Below, piece by piece: positions 24,330-33,823 of a stretch of 64,000 nucleotides of DNA. Origin of the DNA: Toxoplasma gondii ME49. Its lineage: Eukaryota > Apicomplexa > Conoidasida > Eucoccidiorida > Sarcocystidae. The position numbers and the translations under genes were made by a program. The notes under the pieces were generated by a model. It was not told the DNA's origin. It made no database searches and saw only the letters and a list, made by a program, of their open reading frames with translations. Where the stretch lies: contig NC_031479.1 of the NCBI RefSeq assembly GCF_000006565.2, positions 1,612,001 to 1,676,000 of the forward strand. The letters run 5' to 3'. The first letter of the stretch is position 1. The number at the start of each line of letters is the position of its first letter.

Positions 24330-24892
24330 TCATCTCTCTAGCAAGGAGGTATTTCTGCATGCTATCGCTCGCTGCGTCTACAAGCGACGAAGGACATGCA
24401 CATCGCTACTGAGAGAGAGCAGCATATGGAGTAAGAGACAGAGAGAAAAGCGACGCAGGGGAAGGAGGAAGAAAGAGAATCAAGGAGAGAGGAAGAAGGT
24501 GCAAGGAAGGAGAAAGAATGAGAGACAGCGAAGAAGGAGAGTGAACAAGAGGGAGAGGAAGAGAGAACCGACGGCAGGGGAAGAGCGAGGATGCAGAAAA
24601 GCAGAGAAGAGGGAATTCGGTGGAGAAGAACGGAAGTCGATAAAGGCAGTGAGGAAGCGAGAGAAAGAAAGCAAGACCGCGACGCGGCGCAAGCGGAAGT
24701 CGCGCAGCAAGGCTGTGGAGCAAGAGCAAGTCAAGGATCTCGACAAAGGTTCTCGCCATGCGCCATTTTTTTTCGAGAAGAAAAACTCACCGACTGAAAT
24801 ACATCGCGGGCATTTTGCGCGAGGGCAGAGGGTGCGTCTGCAGGAGCGACAGAGAGAGCAGCTCCTGCGGCGTTGGCGGCGACGAGAGCCAT
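19018..24892 (-). CDS. SNRNP40: U5 snRNP 40 kDa WD40 protein (PRP8-binding protein)
   Basis: Seven-bladed WD40 subunit of the U5 snRNP that contacts PRP8 in the spliceosome. Nine exons were placed on the minus strand: 24892-24791, 24082-24032, 23588-23516, 22976-22883, 22110-21855, 21071-21003, 20669-20475, 20020-19835 and 19095-19018. All phases agree and the product has 367 residues, close to the human 357. Diagnostic stretches: MRLSGHE, NFSPDGRNIASAGVDRDI, LIYNVYGEI, ETGERVKKLKGHV, TGADDGTTRVWDLR, GHTDSVTGLSISASG, LLSNAMDHTVRVWDI, HNFEKNLLRV, AGSADRYVCVW, LYRLPGHSGSVND and FHPTEPVIASASSD. The last exon ends MGEL plus Ser, like the human MGEIQ. An Ala-rich N-terminus replaces the longer leader of animals. 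The exon 7 donor at 20474 was preferred over one 24 bases upstream because it restores the residues before HNFEKN. It diverges from TMCO1. Confidence 0.95.
21651..21715. repeat. TA / TATG microsatellite in SNRNP40 intron 5
   Basis: TA tract with periodic TG interruptions, just past the end of exon 5. Confidence 0.85.
22482..22535. repeat. 26-bp direct repeat in SNRNP40 intron 4
   Basis: Two identical 26-base copies (22482-22507 and 22510-22535), beginning ACAGACTGCCGAAACC, separated by AA. Confidence 0.9.
23095..23515. repeat. GAGAAGAC-type purine repeat in SNRNP40 intron 3
   Basis: About 420 bases of degenerate GAGAAGACGA, GAGGA and GATGA units. It ends right at the donor side of exon 3 and is polypyrimidine in the transcript. 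Confidence 0.9.
24218..24325. repeat. TA / CTAT microsatellite in SNRNP40 intron 1
   Basis: CTATCTGT units followed by at least 14 TA units. Confidence 0.88.
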
Positions 24893-26327
24893 GCGGAAGA
24901 AGGAGATTGGAACAGACAGAAAAAAAGATCAGAAGATCTCCAGTCCCGCGGAGAAAAGCGCGACGCAGGAACTCAGACGAGAAAGGAGAGAAAAGAGGCA
25001 GTCCTTTTCCCCAGATAAACAGGATTCCGTCAAGAAGAGCAGGGAAGAAGGGAGGTGGAAGTGAAGAGATCGGAGACGGAAAATTGAAAGGACGATGAGA
25101 GACCCAGGGTGAGGCGAACGACATGGAACGAAGCAAGTTTGCGCGACGCAGAGGCCGAATAGCCTTGAGAAACCACGAGGACGAAAACAAGAACTGAAAG
25201 CGACGCGTTTACGCTTCTCCGAGAGAGCGACGAGGCTGTGCTTTGGGGAGGACTCAACCAGAGCTTTTTGGGAAGCTCTCTCAGGAGAACCGAGGAGCGC
25301 GGACAGCGAAGACGAAGCAGAGAGAACAAGAGTGGAGAGAGAACAAGAGTGGAGAGAGAACGGAGGATGAGTGGGGTGCGAAAGAAGCAGAGCAGAAGGA
25401 AAGGATGAAGAACCGGAGAGAGAAAAAGAAGAGAAGACGAGGAGAAGGAGAACTCTGTATCTCCTGGGAGGCGGGAAACAGCCTGGGAGGGTCCTCGTCT
25501 CCGAGTCGAAGAGGAAGTTGAATGAAGAGAGCGAGTGGTTTTTCTTGGAAAGAATTCGACCACAAATCTGCGGCATCTTCGCAGCAGATCGCGCCAGCGC
25601 ATCTTTTCTCCCTTTTCTCCCCCGGAGAAATCGAACTGCATGCAAAGACTTGGACTCAGCCGACGGACGCTTCTTCCCGATGAACGACAGCTGGAGAATT
25701 CAGGGCATGCTCTGTTGAGAGATTCGCTTTTTCCTTGAAAAGAGCAAGTGGTGTGTGTGTGTAAGATTCGGCGTTCCTGTGTGTCTGTTTTTTCTCTGTT
25801 TTCCCCGAGGCCCTGCGTCCGACAACCAAGCGCAGGTCTCCCTGTGTGAATGCTCTCTCGGGGAAAGGAAAAACGAAACGACGCTAAAAAAGCAGAACAG
25901 ACATTTCTTCCGAGCCGCCGACGCTTCGCAAAATCGTCTCTCGCACTCCTTCAGAAACTTGAAAGCCATCGGCTTGAGAAGGTTCGTGGGCGCAGGAGCT
26001 GTTCCCAGGCCAGACTCGGCGCGAGGTTTTTAAACGTCTCTGTCGCGCGTCTTCTCTCTCAGGCTTTCTCTCTCCTGTGTTCTCAACGTCCATCTGGTCG
26101 GCACTCGGACAACAACGCAGCGTTGCTCTTCTTCTCTGAACACTGTCCTCTGCTCTCCTTCGTTCTCCACTCGCTCTGCACTCTTTTTCTTCTCCGTCTT
26201 GCCTCTCCCTGTCTCCCTGTCTCCTCGTGAGTCACCCACTGGGGTCTCTGCGCCTCTGGCTTCCTGCCAGTCGCCGCCTCCGCTCGTCCTCGTCTCTTTG
26301 TCTCCTAGCCTCTACGCGAAAGCCGCC
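24893..26327. promoter_or_regulatory. Divergent promoter region, SNRNP40 / TMCO1
   Basis: 1.4 kb between two divergent start codons. The left half is purine-rich on the plus strand (pyrimidine-rich toward SNRNP40) and the right end is pyrimidine-rich toward TMCO1, so each side looks like the 5' leader of its gene. TGCATGCA lies at 25637-25644 in the middle. Promoter role is inferred from layout. Confidence 0.5.
25637..25644. promoter_or_regulatory. TGCATGCA palindrome in the divergent spacer
   Basis: Eight-base palindrome roughly midway between the SNRNP40 and TMCO1 start codons. Candidate ApiAP2-type site; function inferred. Confidence 0.35.
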
Positions 26328-28614
26328 ATGGCCTCTGCTCCTGCGGGCGCAGGTCTCTGGGGCGTCGACTTCAGCCAGACGCTCCTGATCTTTGTGCTGG
26401 GCCTCGCCGTCGGTCTCTTCTCAGAGGTCGTCAGCTACTTCCTCCTCTACCGCCACGAAGCATTTCATAAGCTCCAAGACGAATGCAAAAAGCTCTGCAG
26501 AGAGCTCGACGGTACACCCGCATTCGCGCATACGCACTCACACCCAGATCTGTGCATGCGTCTAGACACTGACCTCTGCCGCTCGGCGCATGCGTCGACG
26601 TCCCTGCAACTGTGTAGCTTGGTTTCTGCGCTTCCTTCGACATTTCTTGCGTACTCATTTCCGCGGCAGGCACCCGCGTTCATTTATATGGAGATATATG
26701 AATATGCAGATATATATGGATATGGAGATATATATGGATATGGAGATATATATGGATATGGAGATATATATGGATATGGAGATATATTTGGATATGTAGA
26801 TATACGGATATGGATATATATGGATATGTAGATATACGGATATGTAGATACATGGATATGTAGATATATGGATACGTAGATATATGGATATAGAGATATA
26901 TAGATCTACAAATGGATATAGACATAGATACAGATACGTAAATAAATGCATTTTGGTAGGTAGACACAGAGAGATGGATGTAGATAGATAGATAGAGATG
27001 GAGATAGATATCGACAGAGAGAGATGAGAGATATAGGTAGCTAGAGAGATTGCTGTCGATGTAAGTGCGTGTAGATACGACTCAGTGCAAGGATAGATTT
27101 TAGTTGGTGTGTCTCTTTCTCGGTGTATTCGACATCGAAAGATTTGGAAAGAGAGCGAAAGTGGATGCATGCAAGATGGATTCACGAGGCGTGGCGACGC
27201 TGTAGATCTCTGATTTTTTTTTTCGCGATTGTTTTCATGCAGCTCTCGAGGCCGTTTGCGGGAGCGACGCGTCTGGGAAGCGCTCTGGGCGAAGCAGCAA
27301 AGCCGCTGAACAAGTCGAGAAAAAAATTCAGCGGAAGACCAAGTGAGAGGAAAAATCACGATTTCCTTCGGTCGAAAAACCTCTAAAGAGTGAGAGCGAA
27401 GAAAGAGGACAGAGTGCTTCGCGGGTCGCGGAATTCTGAAAAGCGAGGGCAGAATGCACTGTTCCTCTGGGTGATTGTTGACAGCTTCTTTCCGCGTCGC
27501 GCGTAAACATTTGCTTCTCGTTGCGATTTCTCGAGACTGCATGCGTTCCGAGAAACATCCTCGCTGGTGCAGAGTCCCGGGGAAATTTGCGCGGCTTTTC
27601 CGGCCTGGCGCTCTCACCCCCCCCCCTACCGCGCGTTGTCCTGCGCAACGGTGAAACTCTTGGAGGATCGAGTATTTCTTTCGTAGAACCATTTCGTTGA
27701 GGATGTGAACAACTTTTGCAGCAGTTTTCTCCTCCACACAAGTATCGGTTCACCACCACACACATGCGGACATACATACACATACCTATATCTCCATATA
27801 TATATATATACAAACATATACATATATATATTTATATCTGTATATTTTTGTATGTTTTTATCTGCACTTTTTTATTTGTATGTATTTGCATTGATAGCTG
27901 GCACGAGCGACGTTTCTTCAGATCAAGAGTCCGATTTGCGGTGTCTCTACGATGGTGTTTCCAGGCAGCTGGCGTCGTACCGCCAGAAGGGGAACTTGAT
28001 GATTGGAGCGTTGCTGATGGTTTCCATGCCCTTGGTCTACTCCTCCTTCGACGACTCGCCAGCTGCGTATCTGCCTTTCCACCCTGTCTTCCCCTTCACG
28101 ATGATTTTGCGCTACTCGCCGTCGAGTCCGGCGGACGAAGAGCGCAGCGCTGTCCCCCCAGGAGCTTCGCTCTGCACAGCTGCAGGCCTCTTCATGCTCA
28201 CCATGATGTCCACGCGTGTCTCACTGCAGAAACTGTTTGGGTACGTCACCGAACGCAAAAGGCGATGGCGAAAAGCGACAGGGAAGGAGAACGAGAGAGA
28301 GAGAAAAGGAGATCAAGACAGAGAGAAACGGCAATCAAGAGAGAGAAGAACAAGAGAGAGAGACCGGGGAAGAAGAGGAGAACAAGAGAGGAAAGAAGAC
28401 CATGAGAGGAGAGAATGGAGAGGGTGCGAGGTAAGACAAGAAGGGAGAAGTCCGGATGTGAGATGGAGCGTCGGTAATGCGTTGGTAGGAAAGAAGGTAA
28501 TGATTCCTTCAACTCTCCATAGCCTTTCTCTCAAGACTGTTCGAAAGAAAGTCTTTTCTTTTCTTCAGGGTCGCGAATCTGAGTCGCAATGCCTCCCAGC
28601 CGCAAATGTTCTAA
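26328..28614 (+). CDS. TMCO1: TMCO1-type ER membrane protein (calcium load-activated channel / Oxa1 superfamily)
   Basis: Exons 26328-26511, 27243-27342, 27965-28240 and 28569-28614 join in phase to 201 residues. Known roles of the family are ER calcium leak and, as an Oxa1/EMC3/GET1 relative, multipass protein insertion at the ribosome-translocon. The N-terminal helix (DFSQTLLIFVLGLAVGLFSE) is followed by a charged linker (HKLQDECKKLCREL, then KKIQRK), then the hairpin NLMIGALLMVSMPLVYSSFDD, PFHPVFPF and the last helix, ending MMSTRVSLQKLFG. The start has an ideal GCCGCCATGG context. The join to exon 3 at 27965 keeps phase but makes the coiled-coil linker about seven residues shorter than in human TMCO1. 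In-frame sequence just upstream (27900-27964) could be coding if another small exon exists. Intron 1 carries a TATGGA minisatellite. Confidence 0.9.
26688..26935. repeat. 18-bp minisatellite in TMCO1 intron 1
   Basis: At least four near-perfect copies of an 18-base unit (GATATATATGGATATGGA) from about 26694, decaying into GGATATGTAGATATA units. Confidence 0.9.
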
Positions 28615-30994
28615 AGCGCTCGAGGCTTTCTGCCTGGACGTCGGTTCTTCGATCTGCTTTGGAGTTTTTCAAGACTCTCTCAGAGAGGCCTTCTTCAGAA
28701 GGGTACTGCCCGGACTGAGGGATCATTGGCAGCATGAAGAAGCAGTTTGCATGCGATTCAAAACAGTGCATATTCCACCTGCCTGTGTCTTGTGTCGGCT
28801 TTTGGAGGTTGCCGGGATGAATTGTGTGTCTGCGTGAAGAGACCGGAGTGGAAAGGAACGGGATGCTTCTGGCAGCGACGGTTCAATGTGTAAACAAAGA
28901 ACTCTTCAACCTCAAGTGAAAACTCGAGGAAGTATACATACGTCGTACACGGATTTGTGATGCTGGAGACGAAATGAGTCAAGAGGGAGAAGCGTGACTC
29001 GTGCATGCGTTCCTCGCACTCCGCTCCTCACGTCCTCTGTCTCCCTGTGTCCTTGAATAGAGCCGCCGTTGCGTTTTCTGACCCGCTGGGCATTTTCGTC
29101 GTTCTCAATGTGCATGCCGAATGCGCCTCATTTATTTGTGGCTTTTGACGTGTGACGCAAAAGAGATTGGCGTTTTTCTTGAATTCAGAGGAGATCCTAA
29201 GTTTTCTTGACATGCGCTGCTTCAGTTCGTTTCTCATTTTTCGGGGCCGTTCACCACATCTCTCCGTCCTTGAGTTTGTCTGTCCCTGGCATTTCCGTGT
29301 GGTTGTTTTTTCTCCTCTCTGTCTCGGAACCTTCTTCTTTGCCGTTCCGTCGTCTTCCCTCCGGCATCTCCGGAGTCGTTTGTGCCAGCCTCGTACCTTT
29401 TCTCCTTCGAATCCTTTCCTCCCTCAACTGGCATGGTCGCGGCCCTTCGATGTGTGCTTTTTCGACGTTCCTCTGCCGTGCGAAGCTGCTCGCTTTTCGT
29501 TTAGTGACGGCGAGAAAAACGAACGCGAGACACGCAGGAGAATAGCTGGCGGCAGTATGTTGACAGGCGGGATTTCTCACCCGGGCTCGTGTTCACGTAC
29601 ACCACACTCCCTGGCATGTGTATGCAAGCTGTACCAATGCCACAGGATTCACTGTGCTTGTCTTTTTTCTTTCCCACTGTTCGTCTGTACAGAAGACACA
29701 AAGACTGCTGTGCTTCTGTTCACGTACTTGTGTCATCAGCTGCGACAAAGCCACACAGACTTTTGCACTGAGTTCCGCAAGTCGGTGCACCCGACTCAAC
29801 GGCGAATACAGATTTATCCGTCTGAAAACAGACTCACCGGTCCTTGACTTTTGTCGACAAGCGACGCGAGGCTTGCGCTTGAGACGGTAGACAAGCATGC
29901 GCGCTGTCTTTTAGTTGCCTCGAAGCTACTCCTTTACACAGACGAACGGAGCTCTAGACCGGATTCGGGTGTTGGGATCTACCACTGACAACTGCATGAA
30001 CTACGGAAGCGAGTTCGACGAAAGTTTTCCAAAGGAAGTCCCTGGATCTCGCACATTTCGACAATCACAGATACAGCAGCCTTGCTTCCAGATCGAGTTT
30101 ATGGACGCGGTGTCACACCCAACCCGAGTAGGCAAAGCATTGACGTGTTGCAGGGTTTCATCGGGCACTGAAGTGCTCGTGATCGGCTTGTTCGCTCGTT
30201 CCCAGGAACTTTCAACGGCGTCTTACAGTGAATGGAAACCCAAAGCAGAGAGTTTTTTCGAAATATCGCAACATGCTTCAAACAGTAAGTTGAGTGAGTC
30301 TGAAACCTTGCAGTTTAGCAGGACAGGCTGGCACAAGCGGTGGATTCGTTGCTGCTTTGTTTGAGGTTTCGGGGATATCCACTTTCGTGGCGCAACTGTC
30401 TTCTAAACAGCGCAAGTCTTACGTGGAGAAACCGCTGACTGTCGGCGTTTTTGGTGAAGAGATTGAGGGATTGTTTCTCTTAGGAAACGGCTTGTGTCAG
30501 AACCGTATCGAAACGCTCGAAATGGCAGCACATTCGTGAAAACATGAAACAGCTGCGCTGTACGTACACTTGGCAACCGTTTCACTGGAAAGCCAGCAGT
30601 GTTCACATCGTGTAATCATTTGGTTTGTCAGTCACTTTCTGCTCGTGTAACGCGTGCCTCGGCGGTTTCTCGAAACTCTCAAAGTCTCAACCTGAATATC
30701 GGTGTAGAAAAACATTCTGGGAAAAGAGGGACTCTTTTGTAACTGTGTCTGAAAAGATATAGTGTGGCAACAAGCGCACGACAACCCTAAAAAGATATGG
30801 CGTCGCCTGGTTGCCTGAGAGTCGTACCTTGCAGTGGCCACAGAGCAGGTACCGTGTGTGAGTTCGTCACTTCCCGTTTCTGCGATGGACGCTGGACACC
30901 ACAGCAGACCGCATGAAGCCCGCTATAAGAAAAGAAAGAGAACGAGCAAAGACCCTGCAGGCGTGTGCCCTCGAGTACGGAAAAGACAGATGCT
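28615..30994. other. Gene-poor spacer 3' of TMCO1
   Basis: 2.4 kb. Open frames here either lack ATG starts or show no coding character or family resemblance. It presumably includes the TMCO1 3' UTR. I support no gene. Confidence 0.5.
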
Positions 30995-31093
30995 ACAGAA
31001 GATTGATCTGAGCACGAGTGTTGCGGAGAGCTTGTAAAGTTATTGTCGCGATAAACATGGTGGAAACAACAGGAAGAAAAATCCCGGCTTCCA

Positions 31094-31175
31094 GGCGGTG
31101 TGTCCGAGTGGTTAAGGAGATGGACTAGAAATCCATTAGGCTCTGCCTGCGCAGGTTCGAATCCTGCCGCCGTCG
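31094..31175 (+). tRNA. tRNA-Ser (anticodon AGA)
   Basis: 82 bases, no intron. The acceptor stem GGCGGTG pairs with CGCCGTC with two G-U pairs. D-arm TCCGAGTGGTTAAGGA, anticodon loop CTAGAAA with AGA at 31127-31129, long variable arm as expected for class II serine tRNAs, T-arm GCAGGTTCGAATCCTGC. The internal A box (TGGTTAAGGAG) and B box (GGTTCGAATCC) are intact. No run of four or more T follows until about 31284. Confidence 0.97.
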
Positions 31176-31412
31176 ATTCTCTCGCGATTCATATGTGCAT
31201 GCAGTCACGTTGTTGCAGAAACGTGAGGCACTTCGAATTTCTTCCGTCCCTGTTTCCCAACAAAAGCGCCCATTTCGTATAGATTTTCCAAAGAAATCTT
31301 CTCGACTCTGTTTTTCCGTCAAAGTTTCTAAACCTCCTCCCCCAAACTGTTCTTCTGTTGACACGAATCAGCTTGCATGCATATTGTAAGCACGCAGGGA
31401 TTGTGAGTGAAT

Positions 31413-31494
31413 CGACGGCGGCAGGATTCGAACCTGCGCAGGCAGAGCCTAATGGATTTCTAGTCCATCTCCTTAACCACTCGGACACACCGCC
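31413..31494 (-). tRNA. tRNA-Ser (anticodon AGA), second copy
   Basis: Identical in sequence to the copy at 31094-31175 but on the opposite strand, so the two genes face each other tail to tail, 237 bases apart. Anticodon AGA at 31461-31459. No nearby T-run terminator was seen here either. Confidence 0.97.
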
Positions 31495-31593
31495 TGGAAG
31501 CCGGGATTTTTCTTCCTGTTGTTTCCACCATGTTTATCGCGACAATAACTTTACAAGCTCTCCGCAACACTCGTGCTCAGATCAATCTTCTGT

Positions 31594-33823
31594 CTGTGCT
31601 GGGATCGTTTCTGGTACGTCGTTCGTTCACTTTGACGAGAACGGGACTCGGGTGTCTGGGTTGTCTGGAGAAAACACTTTTACTGAGACCGCTGCTGGTT
31701 CTTCGGAGTGGAAGAAGAGTGAGCAACGCTTAAATCGATTCAGCAAAAGTTGCATGACACGGGTTGTTTGTGGGGAGCTGTCTTGTCTCAGCCAGAAGTA
31801 AACAGGGCGAGTTGGGAATGTCTTCTGGGGCGTGACTCGGAAAAGGAGGTTGAATCGGATTTTCCAAGGCCTGCTTTCTTCTACTGCACTGTATGGCGCG
31901 TCTGATTTCGCTCTCTCGCTGCCGCCGACAAACCATAAGCCACGCATCCATGGAAATGCACGCTTTCTTATATCTTGTCTTTGCTGTCTGTCCACCGGTG
32001 TCACAGGATCTCCGACACCTGAACACAAAGTCGTAGCCCGGTGGATTTCTCATCTGACACAGCGCTGATATACCGCGGAAATGAACACGCATCTCCCTCC
32101 CAAATCTTTGCTTGTTCCATGCAGTCCTGTAAAAGATCTCTCAGCCTTGCACTGACAAGGCTGAAACGCTGCCGGTAAAAGGAACGTCTGTGGGGAAAAG
32201 TGTGTTGGATGCCACGCTAGCACAGTAGAACTTGGTTCCGGTAGATACCGGCACTGAAGACGTAAACCCCAGTCGCCGAGCTCGTGGTAGAAACATTTAG
32301 GAAAAGCTTGAAAATGGCCCATCTCAACACCAGTTTTCTCCTTCCAGAAGGCTGCGGGTGTGTGTGGTATCGATACCTAGTAGGGGCTTCGGTTTGCTAG
32401 CGTGTATTTCTTCTCTCGTGTCGCGCTTCTCGAACAGAAAAGACGTCAAACGTCGACAGACGCAAAGAGCCATAATCCAGCACTGGTTCGAGGTGGATCG
32501 AAAACTTTTGACGGTTTTTGCGCTGGCAAAAACGGTCGCATGCATCTTCGGGCAAAGTTCTGGGCTGCGCAGAAAGCACTCCGGAGATTCTGCCGCGGTC
32601 GAATCTTGGCAAGTCATCGTGGGTCTGGAATGAATTCGCGAAAATTCCAGAGAGCGCTCCGAGCGCGGTTCAGCTATTCTTAGACGCGACTCGAGCGCTA
32701 CAGCAGATGAATGGCGCCCTTGCCCTCCACAGGGTTATGGGCTGCACGCTGTACATGGTCTTCTGCATGAACGAAACTCCCCAAATTTTCAGAGGCACAA
32801 AATGTGCATCTAATCCGAAAAAGCAAACGGTCTCGCTCGGCCGCAACCCGGACTCTCTTCTGGGGCGACTGCGGGACGCGAAACGAAGGATGTCGAACTA
32901 AAAAAGGAGGCATATCGGCACAAAAAAAAGAAGTGCTTTGCGACTCTCAAGAAAGCTGCAAATCAGCCTTCGCATTCGCAGCTCCAGACTTGAACCCGAT
33001 TTTCTTGAGTCTGAAGAATGCGGCTTGACGCCTCTACCGGATCGAACGCTCATCGCCTTGCTCAGTCAGACACGCAGTTCACATTGACCCTCACTTCCTC
33101 GTCTCACCAAGAGAACCGCAAACATCCATGTCCGTCACCTCCCCCCTCACCCAACTTTACCTTCTCTTTATGCGTTCCAGCCCCTAGTCACTGCTTATCC
33201 GAAGCGGCCTCGCACGAGCTCCGTCGCGCCTCTGTCGGATGCTCCACATTCTCAGCATGTGCAAGGTGAAACGACATGTCGACGAAAACGCCCTCAGAGC
33301 TCCACTGCTGGCTGAACATAACGGTCACCTTCTCTTCTTTCCCCCTCTTCCTCCCTCCACACGAACCGAATGTCCCCCGCAACTGCCCGAATGTTGCAGT
33401 ACCCTCGAAAAGGAAAAAGCTGTATCGCTTTCTCGAACAAACGCCCGTGTTTGTTGGCGCCAGTAAAATTCCTTTTTACTTCTTTCCAAACCGACGCGTG
33501 CTCTCTCCGATCCGAAAACATCTCTGTGTTCATTTCATCGGCGACGCCTTCCCTTCGTGCCTCGCCTCTGCCTTTCTGCATGCATCGCCAGCCTCGTAAC
33601 CCCTGCCTCACAAGCAGCCGCTCCGCTTTTCAGAGTGCCAAGAACTCGGGCAAACTTCCCTGCCTTCCCCCTGCCTCCGCCGTCGTCCTGAACCGGCACA
33701 CGATCAGCTTCACCTTCCCCGACGCTCGCATGCGCATGCGCATGCGCACAGCCCTGCATGACCCCCCGAGGGTCGAGAGCGTTTCGCCGGGTGCCTCTAG
33801 GGAATAATGTTTCTGAAGACAGA
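31594..33823. other. Spacer between the tRNA pair and the 3' end of the ApiAP2 gene
   Basis: 2.2 kb. No supported gene. It ends with repeated GCATGCGCATGC at about 33729-33746, probably within the ApiAP2 3' UTR. Confidence 0.5.

Larger units (their letters stand above)
30995..31593. repeat. Perfect 185-bp inverted repeat carrying two tRNA genes
   Basis: Arms 30995-31179 and 31409-31593 are exact reverse complements by eye, with no indel, around a 229-base unrelated spacer. Each arm holds 99 bases of 5' flank, a whole tRNA-Ser gene and only four bases of 3' flank. Confidence 0.95.

Noticed and set aside
29152..29847. 231-codon open frame on the plus strand
   Set aside because: Composition is Ser/Phe/Leu/Cys-heavy with no recognisable domain and no splice partners; probably chance.
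29915..30364. 149-codon open frame on the plus strand
   Set aside because: It begins at TTG rather than ATG, and no acceptor-linked upstream exon or family resemblance was found.
30995..31593. Inverted repeat as a transposon with terminal repeats
   Set aside because: The arms are tRNA genes with flanks, the spacer is only 229 bases with no coding potential, and no target-site duplication was seen.
32518..32901. 127-codon open frame on the plus strand
   Set aside because: It begins at TTG, not ATG; some stretches look protein-like but nothing supports a gene.
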